Assembly (NCBI GenBank): GCA_000496215.1
Contig: KI543215.1
Location: 59,150 to 64,531 of the forward strand
Direction: 5' to 3'
Source: an uncultured archaeon A07HN63
GTDB taxonomy: Archaea > Halobacteriota > Halobacteria > Halobacteriales > Haloferacaceae
Length of the DNA stretch: 5,382 nucleotides
Shown: positions 1 to 5,382 of the stretch, in pieces
How positions within the stretch are numbered: position 1 is the first letter of the stretch
Layout: each line of letters starts with the position of its first letter
The notes under the pieces: model-generated
Seen by the model: the letters and a program-made list of their open reading frames with translations, nothing else
Told to the model about the DNA's origin: nothing
Databases searched by the model: none
Program-made: the position numbers and the translations under genes

Positions 1-1
1 A

Positions 2-130
2 CTCGACGACTGCGAGAACCCATACGCCTGCCCGCACGGTCGCCCGGTCGTCATCGAGATCAGCCGCGAGGAGATCGGCGAGCGATTCGAGCGCGATTAC
101 CCGGGCCATAGCGGTCGCCGCGAGGAGTAA
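2..130 (+). CDS. mutL: DNA mismatch repair protein MutL, C-terminal end (partial)
   Basis: The first 130 bases carry an open frame ending in TAA at 128-130 and coding for 42 residues; the rest of the gene lies left of the window. The fragment contains CPHGRP (fragment residues 10-15, bases 29-46) followed by FER (residues 29-31). In endonuclease-type MutL/PMS2 proteins the C-terminal dimerisation domain ends with a C-P-H-G-R-P motif and then an F-x-R motif, which help build the metal-binding nicking site; E. coli-type MutL lacks them. The match in motif, order and closeness to the C-terminus makes the family call fairly strong despite the short length. Known role: MutL couples mismatch recognition by MutS to strand incision and removal. 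The tail after FER is short and charged, ending in REE. No start or upstream context is visible. Confidence 0.82.
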   Translation, partial: LDDCENPYACPHGRPVVIEISREEIGERFERDYPGHSGRREE

Positions 131-152
131 CTCGGCCTCTCGGCGCGGTCGA

Positions 153-167
153 CTGTGGTCGCCACAG
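153..167. repeat. Short perfect inverted repeat after mutL
   Basis: CTGTGG (153-158) and CCACAG (162-167) are exact reverse complements separated by TCG, so the DNA can form a 6-bp hairpin with a 3-base loop. It starts 22 bases after the mutL stop and ends 56 bases before the next gene's ATG. There is no T-tract behind it, so it is not a classical terminator. It could be an operator for the following gene or chance in GC-rich DNA. Confidence 0.35.
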
Positions 168-193
168 CAGGTGTCAATCTCCAACGCATCACC

Positions 194-200
194 CTTATGC
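194..200 (+). promoter_or_regulatory. Probable TATA box of the PIN-ATPase gene
   Basis: The AT-rich TTATG core at 195-199 lies 25-29 bases before the ATG at 224. This is the position of a haloarchaeal TATA box when transcription starts at or very near the start codon. There is no ribosome binding site directly before the ATG, which fits a leaderless transcript. This placement also argues that the in-frame ATG at 197 belongs to the promoter and is not the start codon. The assignment is by position and composition only. Confidence 0.45.
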
Positions 201-223
201 GTACGCCGAAAGTAGGGTCAGGC

Positions 224-2077
224 ATGACTCTAGTGCCGGACACGAGCGCGGTCATCGACGGTCGTGTGTCCGAGCGATTCGCCGACGGCGACGCGGAGCG
301 AACGGTCCTGATCCCGGAAGCCGTGGTCGGCGAACTCGAATCACAGGCCAACGCGGGCTACGACAGCGGCTGGAGCGGGCTCGAAGAACTCCAGCGGCTC
401 ACCGATCTCGCAGACGACGACGATATCGACCTCCGGTATGTTGGCCGCCGGGCCAGCGAGGGCGAACAGGCTGCCGCCAGCGAGGGTGAGGTCGACGCCA
501 TCATCCGCGATGTGGCCGACGACAACGACGCCACACTGCTCTCGAGCGATATCGTCCAGTCCGAGGTGGCGAAGGCCAAGGGGCTGGCCGTCGAGTACGT
601 CGAACCCGAGATCGACACCGGCGGCGAACTCCCGATTGTCGAGTTTTTCGACGACGAGACGATGAGCGTCCACCTCAAGACCGGCACGCAGCCGAAGGCC
701 AAACGCGGCGCGCTCGACGGCATGAGCTACACGACGATCGACGAGACGGTGAGCTCCGAAGCCCAGATGGACGAGTGGGCCGACGAAATCGAGTCGCTGG
801 CCCGCAGCAGCAACGAGGGGTTCGTCGAACTCTCCGAACCCGGGATGACAATCATCCAGTACGAGGACTACCGGATCGCCGTCGCCCGCCCACCGTTCGC
901 CGACGGTATCGAGATTACGGCTGTCCGACCAATCGCCAAGACGACGCTCGACGACTACGTCTTCGACGACCACCTTCGGGAGCGGCTCCTCGAACGCGAG
1001 CGCGGCGTCCTCATCTCCGGCTCGCCCGGGGCCGGGAAATCCACGTTCGCCCAGGCGGTCGCCGAGTTCCTCGACGACAACGAGTATGCGGTCAAGACGA
1101 TGGAGAAACCGCGAGACCTGCAGGTCGACGACGAGATCACCCAGTACACCGCACTGGCCGGCGACATGGCGACGACCGCCGACTCGCTGCTGCTCGTGCG
1201 ACCCGACTACACGATCTACGACGAGGTCAGAAAAACGGAGGACTTCGACGTGTTCGCGGATATGCGACTCGCGGGTGTCGGCATGGTCGGCGTCGTTCAC
1301 GCCACCCGCGCCATCGACGCCCTCCAGCGGCTCGTCGGCCGCGTCGAACTCGGGATGATCCCGCAGGTCGTCGACACCGTCGTCTACATCGAGGCCGGCG
1401 AGGTTCACACCGTCTACGACGTGACGACCGAGGTGAAGGTGCCCGAGGGCCTCACGGCCGAGGACCTCGCCCGGCCGGTGATTCAGGTGGCGGACTTCGA
1501 AACCGGCACGCCCGCCTATGAGATCTATACGTTCAACCGACAGGTCATCACGGTCCCGCTGGACGACGAGAGCGGCAGCGACACCGGCGTCAACCGGATC
1601 GCCAAACAGGAGATCGAACGGGAGATTCGCTCGGTCGCCCGCGGCCACGTCGATGTCGAGCTCACGGGCCAAGACAACGCCGTCGTCTACGTCGAGGAGG
1701 GCGACATCGCCTCCGTGATCGGGAAGGGCGGCGGTCGGATCAGCGACATCGAGGATCGCCTCGGTATCGATATCGACGTGCGCACCCACGAGGAAAACAG
1801 TGGTGCGGGCGCGACCGCGGCCAACGGGGCCGGCGGCGGTGTCGAGGCCAAACCGGCCGGCGAGGTCGTCCAGCCGGAGATCACCGCCCGCCACGTCGTC
1901 ATCAGAATGGACGACCACGTTGGCGAGACCGTCGAGGTCCGGGCCGACGACGAGTACCTCTTCACCGCGACGGTCGGCAGCGGCGGCGACATCCAGATCT
2001 CCCGCGGCTCGGCTATCGCCGAAGAACTGGAGGACGCCATCGATCGAAAACAGCAGATCACGGTCGTTCCGGCCTGA
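224..2077 (+). CDS. PIN domain-ATPase-KH domain protein, PINA-like
   Basis: This 617-residue protein joins several domains. Residues 1-140 form a PIN domain, starting VPDTSAVIDGR and carrying the expected acidic residues D6, E37, D91 and D109. Residues about 230-430 form a PilT/VirB11-type ATPase with Walker A GSPGAGKST (266-274), an RPDYTIYDE Walker B segment (326-334; D333/E334), and a His-box-like segment around H359. Residues about 455-525 form a KH domain with IGKGGG (499-504). A Gly/Ala-rich linker (about 530-550) leads to an unassigned C-terminal domain of about 65 residues. This architecture is conserved in archaea; the Sulfolobus homologue PINA is reported as a hexameric Holliday-junction branch-migration ATPase working with Hjm/Hel308 and Hjc. 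By inference it acts in recombination or fork repair; RNA binding through KH is also possible. The frame is open from GTG 155, but ATG 224 is preferred because it puts the PIN Asp at residue 6 and a TATA-like box at the right distance. The family is clear, the function inferred. Confidence 0.9.
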   Translation: MTLVPDTSAVIDGRVSERFADGDAERTVLIPEAVVGELESQANAGYDSGWSGLEELQRLTDLADDDDIDLRYVGRRASEGEQAAASEGEVDAIIRDVADDNDATLLSSDIVQSEVAKAKGLAVEYVEPEIDTGGELPIVEFFDDETMSVHLKTGTQPKAKRGALDGMSYTTIDETVSSEAQMDEWADEIESLARSSNEGFVELSEPGMTIIQYEDYRIAVARPPFADGIEITAVRPIAKTTLDDYVFDDHLRERLLERERGVLISGSPGAGKSTFAQAVAEFLDDNEYAVKTMEKPRDLQVDDEITQYTALAGDMATTADSLLLVRPDYTIYDEVRKTEDFDVFADMRLAGVGMVGVVHATRAIDALQRLVGRVELGMIPQVVDTVVYIEAGEVHTVYDVTTEVKVPEGLTAEDLARPVIQVADFETGTPAYEIYTFNRQVITVPLDDESGSDTGVNRIAKQEIEREIRSVARGHVDVELTGQDNAVVYVEEGDIASVIGKGGGRISDIEDRLGIDIDVRTHEENSGAGATAANGAGGGVEAKPAGEVVQPEITARHVVIRMDDHVGETVEVRADDEYLFTATVGSGGDIQISRGSAIAEELEDAIDRKQQITVVPA

Positions 2078-2109
2078 CGGACGGCTCTGGGCGGCCGCCG
2101 CCGACACAG

Positions 2110-2203
2110 CTGGTCGATCAGTACCCCGCCTGATTGGCCGCTGACACCACCCCCTGTCGACCGGCACTGCGACTGACTGGTCGAGAATGTGATCGACCGG
2201 TCA
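2110..2203. repeat. Cluster of inverted-repeat arms with an 11-bp hairpin
   Basis: TGACTGGTCGA (2174-2184) pairs with TCGACCGGTCA (2193-2203) over 11 positions, ten Watson-Crick plus one T-G pair, around an 8-base loop. The core arms occur again upstream: CTGGTCGA at 2110-2117 and TCGACCGG at 2157-2164. The four arms can therefore pair in more than one way. The cluster lies between the PIN-ATPase stop (2077) and the citrate synthase ATG (2335). No T-tract follows the hairpin. It could be a 3' end structure of the upstream mRNA or a protein-binding palindrome upstream of citrate synthase; the sequence does not decide. Confidence 0.5.
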
Positions 2204-2232
2204 TCGTTGCACGGCTGTTAGCGTTCGGGAGC

Positions 2233-2258
2233 GATAGTACGTTCACTTTTTGACTATA
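2233..2258 (+). promoter_or_regulatory. Distal TTTTTGA element: possible second promoter or T-rich termination site
   Basis: TTTTTGA at 2247-2253 sits in an AT-rich patch and is flanked by a small inverted repeat, ATAGT (2234-2238) and ACTAT (2253-2257). The same heptamer recurs exactly 60 bases downstream, where it is well placed as the citrate synthase TATA element. The distal copy could be an alternative promoter giving a leader of about 60 bases. It could also be an oligo-T termination site for the upstream gene, as archaeal termination often uses T-runs. Weak evidence either way. Confidence 0.3.
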
Positions 2259-2290
2259 GAATCCAGCAGGGTTACACTCCACTAACCGCT

Positions 2291-2313
2291 ACGAAAACGA
2301 TAACGCTTTTTGA
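2291..2313 (+). promoter_or_regulatory. Probable BRE/TATA promoter of citrate synthase
   Basis: An A-rich stretch (CGAAAACGATAACG, 2292-2305) is followed by TTTTTGA (2307-2313). The T-run lies 24-28 bases before the ATG at 2335, the spacing expected for a haloarchaeal TATA element with a leaderless start. The purine-rich part just upstream would be the TFB recognition element (BRE). No ribosome binding site precedes the ATG, which fits leaderless translation. Judged by position and base composition. Confidence 0.55.
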
Positions 2314-2334
2314 GGCTACTGAGAAGCTAGGTGC

Positions 2335-3471
2335 ATGTCTACCGAGCTACAGCGGGGACTCGAAGGCGTGGTCGTCGCTGAATCCGACCTGAGTCACATC
2401 GACGGGGACGCCGGGGAGTTGATCTACCGCGGCTACGCCATCGAGGAACTCGCCCGCGAGGCCAGCTACGAGGAGACGCTGTACCTGCTGTGGCACGGCG
2501 ACCTCCCGACCGAGTCGGAGCTCGCCGACTTCAACGACGCCATGATCGCAGCCCGCGGTATCGACGACGGCATCATGGACATCGTCCGCGAACTCGCCGA
2601 AACCGGCGAGGAGCCGATGGCCGCCCTCCGCACGATTACCTCCGCGCTGTCGGCCTACGATCCCGACGCCGACGCCGACGTGGCCGACGAGGCAGCCAAC
2701 GACCGCAAGAGCCGCCGCATTACGGCGAAGATGCCGACCGCCCTCGCCGCCTACAACCGGCTCCGCAACGGGAACGAACCCGTCGCCCCCCGCGATGATC
2801 TCGGCCACGCCGCGAACTTTCTCTACATGCTCAACGGCGAGGAGCCCGACGACGTGCTCGCCGAGACGTTCGATATGGCGCTCGTGCTGCACGCCGATCA
2901 CGGCCTCAACGCCTCGACGTTCGCCGCGATGACGACCGCCTCGACGCTGGCCGACCTCCACAGCGCGGTCACCTCGGCGGTCGGCACCCTCTCGGGCAGC
3001 CTCCACGGCGGCGCGAACGCCAACGTGATGCGGATGCTACAGGAGGTCGACGAGGACGACCGCGACCCCGTCGAGTACGTCAAAGATGCCATCGACCGCG
3101 GCGAGCGTATCGCCGGCTTCGGACACCGAGTTTACAACGTCAAAGATCCGCGCGCCAGGATCCTCGGCGAGGAGAGCGAGGCCCTCGGCGAGGCCGCCGG
3201 CGACACGAAGTGGTACGAGATGTCGGTCGCCATCGAGGAGTACATCACGGGCGAGAAGGGGATCGCGCCGAACGTCGACTTCTACTCGGCGACGACGTAC
3301 TACCAGATGGGGATCCCAATCGATCTCTACACTCCCATCTTCGCTATCGCCCGCTCTGGCGGCTGGATCGCCCACGTGCTCGAACAGTGGGAGGACAACC
3401 GCCTGATCCGCCCGCGAGCGCAGTACACCGGCGACCGCGACGCCGAGTTTGTCCCGCTCGACGAGCGGTAA
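2335..3471 (+). CDS. citZ: Citrate synthase
   Basis: The 378-residue product is a full-length short-type citrate synthase of the archaeal/Gram-positive dimeric class. It condenses oxaloacetate and acetyl-CoA to citrate and CoA at the entry of the TCA cycle, in the cytoplasm. Visible family landmarks are the N-terminal GVVVAESDLSHIDGDAG segment, HADHGLNAST (H186, H189), SLHGGANANVM with catalytic H224, GFGHRVYNVKDPRA with H264 and R265, and NVDFYS with catalytic D315. The oxaloacetate/CoA-binding arginines R340 and R361 are plausible equivalents. An Asp/Ala-rich acidic loop at about residues 108-120 looks like a surface adaptation to high salt. ATG 2335 is chosen because a TATA-like element sits 24-28 bases upstream and the protein then starts like its family. 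An alpha-galactosidase gene follows after 21 bases. A 2-methylcitrate synthase cannot be fully excluded, but no propionate genes are nearby. Confidence 0.95.
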   Translation: MSTELQRGLEGVVVAESDLSHIDGDAGELIYRGYAIEELAREASYEETLYLLWHGDLPTESELADFNDAMIAARGIDDGIMDIVRELAETGEEPMAALRTITSALSAYDPDADADVADEAANDRKSRRITAKMPTALAAYNRLRNGNEPVAPRDDLGHAANFLYMLNGEEPDDVLAETFDMALVLHADHGLNASTFAAMTTASTLADLHSAVTSAVGTLSGSLHGGANANVMRMLQEVDEDDRDPVEYVKDAIDRGERIAGFGHRVYNVKDPRARILGEESEALGEAAGDTKWYEMSVAIEEYITGEKGIAPNVDFYSATTYYQMGIPIDLYTPIFAIARSGGWIAHVLEQWEDNRLIRPRAQYTGDRDAEFVPLDER

Positions 3472-3492
3472 TCCGTCCCCGTTCGTTGCTGT

Positions 3493-4668
3493 ATGGACCC
3501 ACCCCCGACCGGGCTGGCCGCGACACCACCGCTGGGCTGGAACTCCTGGAACGCATTTAGCTGCGAGGTCACCGAGAGTGACATCCGCGCCGCGGCCGAC
3601 GCCCTGGTCGAGACCGGCCTGCGGGACGCCGGCTACGAGTACGTCGTCGTCGACGACTGCTGGATGGCCAGCGAACTCGACGGCGACGGCCGCCTCCAGC
3701 CATCGGCCGACTTTCCCAACGGGATGGCTGCGCTCGCCGACTACGTCCACGACCGCGGGCTCAGATTCGGCCTCTACTCGTCGGCCGGTACGGAGACCTG
3801 TCAGGGCTACCCTGCGAGTCTCGGCCGCGAACGCTTGCACGCCGAACAGTTCGCCGAGTGGGGCGTCGACTACCTCAAATACGACAACTGCGGCGACCAT
3901 CGTGGCCGGGACGCCATCGACCGCTATGCTGCGATGGGCGAGGCACTCGCCGGCGTCGACCGCGACATCGTCTACAGCATCTGCGAGTGGGGCAAAAACC
4001 AGCCGTGGGAGTGGGGTCGCAACGTCGGCGGCCATCTGTGGCGGGCGACAGACGATCTCGTCGCCAAATGGCGAGCCGACCCCGACGAGTTCGGTCTCGG
4101 GGTCGCCGACGTACTCGACCGGATGGCCGACATCGACGCCGCGGCCGCCCATGGACCGGGTGGCTGGAACGACCCCGATATGCTGCAGATCGGCAACGGG
4201 CCCCAGTCGGGGCAGTCCGAACACGAACCCGTCGACGTACAGCGACCGCTGACCGAGGCCGAACAGCGCACGCATTTCGCGTTCTGGTGTCTGCTGGCCG
4301 CACCGCTCATGATCGGCACCGATCTCACGTCGCTGTCGGCGTTCGACCGCGAGCTACTGACGAACGAACGACTGCTCGCTATCGATCAGGACCCGCTCGG
4401 TATACAGGGGACGCCGGATCGACGCGGCGCCGACGAAGAAATCTGGAGCAAACGCCTGCATGACGGCGGTGCGGCGGTCGCGTTCCACAACCGCGGCGCG
4501 AGCGAGCGCGAGCTTTCGACGCACGTGTCCGCTGTCGACGTGCGGAATAGTGCCGACCGCTACCGCGTGTGTGACTGCTGGACCGGTAACGAGTGGGAGA
4601 CGAGTGGCCCGCTTGCGATGACGGTCAAACCACGGGATACCGCTATCGTTCGCGTGACGCCGCAGTAG
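3493..4668 (+). CDS. Alpha-galactosidase, glycoside hydrolase family 27
   Basis: This 391-residue protein has the GH27 (melibiase) pattern: TPPLGWNSWNAF at 11-22, the substrate-binding DDCW at 54-57, and YLKYDNC (127-133) with predicted nucleophile D131. CEWG is at 164-167, LWRATDD (182-188) gives predicted acid/base D188, and GPGGWNDPDML is at 221-231. A beta-sandwich domain follows from about residue 300, with IDQDPLG at 297-303. GH27 retaining enzymes remove terminal alpha-galactose from raffinose-type sugars, melibiose or galactomannan. E165 matches the Glu that favours galactose over N-acetylgalactosamine in animal homologues. Cysteines C24/C56 and C103/C133 match the positions of conserved disulfides, yet there is no signal peptide or Tat motif, so a cytoplasmic location is inferred. 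ATG 3493 is the first start after an in-frame stop (3469), with no ribosome binding site before it. The 21-base gap to citrate synthase suggests read-through transcription. Beta-L-arabinopyranosidase, another GH27 activity, is an alternative. Confidence 0.92.
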   Translation: MDPPPTGLAATPPLGWNSWNAFSCEVTESDIRAAADALVETGLRDAGYEYVVVDDCWMASELDGDGRLQPSADFPNGMAALADYVHDRGLRFGLYSSAGTETCQGYPASLGRERLHAEQFAEWGVDYLKYDNCGDHRGRDAIDRYAAMGEALAGVDRDIVYSICEWGKNQPWEWGRNVGGHLWRATDDLVAKWRADPDEFGLGVADVLDRMADIDAAAAHGPGGWNDPDMLQIGNGPQSGQSEHEPVDVQRPLTEAEQRTHFAFWCLLAAPLMIGTDLTSLSAFDRELLTNERLLAIDQDPLGIQGTPDRRGADEEIWSKRLHDGGAAVAFHNRGASERELSTHVSAVDVRNSADRYRVCDCWTGNEWETSGPLAMTVKPRDTAIVRVTPQ

Positions 4669-4696
4669 AATAGGTGATCGAATTCGGCCTTGTAAC
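4669..4696. other. Short gap between convergent genes
   Basis: Only 28 bases separate the alpha-galactosidase stop (TAG, plus strand) from the stop of the small minus-strand gene. No hairpin or T-run is evident, so no terminator can be named. Transcripts from the two sides probably overlap at their 3' ends. Confidence 0.6.
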
Positions 4697-4897
4697 TCAC
4701 TCCTCGTCGTCGAGCACGTCGTCGGCGAACGCTCGAATCCGCTCGATTTCCTCGGGTGTTCGCTCGACGGCGGCCGCGCTGTCGATCTGCCCGTTGACGA
4801 CGGCGTTCTGCTGTGGGCCCCACACTTCCGGTGGATTCTCCTGAATGTATTCGGCCCAGCGAACGACCGCCTCAAACCGTGGCTCGCGGGATGGCAT
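4697..4897 (-). CDS. Small acidic protein of unknown function, partner of the nucleotidyltransferase gene
   Basis: A 66-residue protein reads from ATG at 4897-4895 to TGA at 4699-4697. I do not recognise a named family. It has an N-terminal predicted helix (FEAVVRWAEYIQ, residues 8-19), a central PPEVWGPQQNAVVNGQID stretch (22-39) that looks like a conserved core, and a Glu-rich helix (PEEIERIRAFADDVL, 48-62) with an acidic DDEE tail. There is no membrane segment or signal peptide. It begins 7 bases after the stop of the nucleotidyltransferase gene, so the two are almost surely one operon. A weak AGG lies about 6 bases before the ATG. An upstream in-frame ATG at 4927 would add ten residues and overlap the previous gene; the nearer start is preferred because of the tight stop-start coupling. 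By position it could be an antitoxin or regulatory partner, but nothing in the sequence proves that. Confidence 0.72.
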   Translation of the reverse strand: MPSREPRFEAVVRWAEYIQENPPEVWGPQQNAVVNGQIDSAAAVERTPEEIERIRAFADDVLDDEE

Positions 4898-4904
4898 GTC
4901 AGCC

Positions 4905-5381
4905 TTAGAGGTCTGTGAGTCGGGCATATTCGGCCTCGGTGTCGAGTTTCTCGACCCAATCTTCGAGCCGTGCGCTGGAAAGCGTTTCCCCAAACAGCGT
5001 ATACAGGTGGGCGGCGTCTTCGAGATCGGTGCGACCACCGAGCGCGAGCTTGTAAGCGATCTGCAGCTCTAGCGGACCAATCGGGATCGTGTCACCGTCG
5101 ATAGTCGCCGAGATCGCGTTCGACAGCGACGCCCGGTCGAACTCGTCGCCGGGGAATTTCACTTCGAGACGGGGACTCATCTCCGGCTCGGGGGCGACCC
5201 AGATGTGGGTCCCGCTGGAGAGGTTGTCGTACATCTCCGCAAGCGGCATCGCCGGTCCCCAGTAGTCGGCAGCTTCGAGCTCGGCGACGAAGGCGTCAAT
5301 CTCGGACTCCGAGCAGGGCTCGATGAAGACATCGATGTCCTCGGTCGCCCGCGAGCGGCCGGTGAGGATCGCAACGTAGCC
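4905..5381 (-). CDS. Nucleotidyltransferase-fold protein, N-terminus outside the window (partial)
   Basis: The frame enters at the right window edge (first full codon at 5381) and ends with TAA at 4907-4905, giving 158 visible residues. Near its start it reads ILTGRSRATEDIDVFIEP (visible residues 5-22). This G-x-x-R-x-T-x-D-I-D pattern is typical of the DNA polymerase beta-like nucleotidyltransferase superfamily, as in AbiEii-like and DUF6036-like proteins, with D15 and D17 as likely metal ligands. RLEVKF (71-76) could supply the third carboxylate, E73. Near the C-terminus ELQIAYKLALGGRTDLEDA (105-123) matches the K-L...G-R-x-D-x-x-D helix seen in such proteins. About 20-40 N-terminal residues, including a probable start, are missing. 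An internal ATG at 5249 is not the start, because the motif lies before it. Related proteins include toxins that modify RNA or proteins; the substrate here is unknown. The 66-residue gene follows after 7 bases. Confidence 0.78.
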   Translation of the reverse strand, partial: GYVAILTGRSRATEDIDVFIEPCSESEIDAFVAELEAADYWGPAMPLAEMYDNLSSGTHIWVAPEPEMSPRLEVKFPGDEFDRASLSNAISATIDGDTIPIGPLELQIAYKLALGGRTDLEDAAHLYTLFGETLSSARLEDWVEKLDTEAEYARLTDL

Positions 5382-5382
5382 C

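Noticed and set aside
155..223. Earlier starts for the PIN-ATPase gene (GTG 155, ATG 197)
   Set aside because: GTG 155 lies in a palindrome and ATG 197 lies in the probable TATA box; both add residues before the usual PIN start, whereas ATG 224 gives the expected N-terminus.
775..1521. Plus-strand Arg-rich frame inside the PIN-ATPase gene
   Set aside because: The extreme Arg content is typical of an out-of-frame reading of Asp/Glu/Ala-rich codons; the overlapping frame holds the Walker motifs.
2088..2103. GGCGGCCGCCGCC palindrome-like run after the PIN-ATPase stop
   Set aside because: It is a simple GC-rich repeat of GGC/GCC without a T-run; expected by chance in this composition.
341..2167. 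Very long open frame (608 codons) on the minus strand opposite the PIN-ATPase gene
   Set aside because: It lies fully antisense to a gene with clear motifs, has no recognisable domain, and has the Val/Asp/Leu/Gly-heavy composition produced by reading GC-rich haloarchaeal codons backwards.
2641..2700. Repeated GACGCC units in citrate synthase
   Set aside because: They encode an acidic Asp/Ala loop typical of salt-adapted proteins; no separate repeat element is needed to explain them.
3037..4275. Long minus-strand open frame (412 codons) opposite citrate synthase and the alpha-galactosidase
   Set aside because: It spans two well-supported genes on the other strand and shows only shadow composition without any motif.
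5177..5374. Minus-strand Ser/Pro/Arg-rich frame near the right edge
   Set aside because: It overlaps the nucleotidyltransferase frame, which carries the TGRxRxTxDID motif and continues to the window edge.

Overview
The window looks like chromosomal DNA of a halophilic archaeon (class Halobacteria). It is GC-rich with strong G/C preference at third codon positions. All of the proteins are rich in Asp and Glu. Two genes have TATA-like elements about 25-29 bases upstream of the ATG with no ribosome binding site, as expected for leaderless haloarchaeal transcripts. A polysaccharide-using haloarchaeon (for example a Halorhabdus-like lineage) would fit the GH27 gene, but the genus cannot be fixed from this sequence.

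Layout. Bases 2-130 are the C-terminal end of mutL (mismatch repair), with the CPHGRP metal-site motif of endonuclease-type MutL proteins. After a 93-base gap with a small palindrome and a TATA-like box comes a 617-residue PIN-ATPase-KH protein (224-2077). It resembles the archaeal branch-migration ATPase PINA. A 257-base intergenic region (2078-2334) holds an 11-bp hairpin, extra copies of the hairpin arms, and two TTTTTGA elements exactly 60 bases apart; the nearer one is placed as the citrate synthase promoter. Citrate synthase (2335-3471) is followed after 21 bases by a GH27 alpha-galactosidase (3493-4668). On the minus strand, converging on it across 28 bases, are a small acidic protein (4697-4897) and, upstream of that, a nucleotidyltransferase-fold protein (4905-5381) cut by the window edge.

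How the genes relate. mutL and the PINA-like gene are both information-processing genes, so the left part may be a DNA-repair neighbourhood, although the second gene seems to have its own promoter. Citrate synthase starts the TCA cycle. The alpha-galactosidase behind it would release galactose from oligosaccharides and seems to be cytoplasmic, since it has no signal peptide; the pair may be co-transcribed. The minus-strand pair is the least understood part: a nucleotidyltransferase with a TGRxRxTxDID motif next to a tiny acidic partner, an arrangement reminiscent of toxin-antitoxin modules but unproven. No RNA gene, insertion sequence or CRISPR array was seen.
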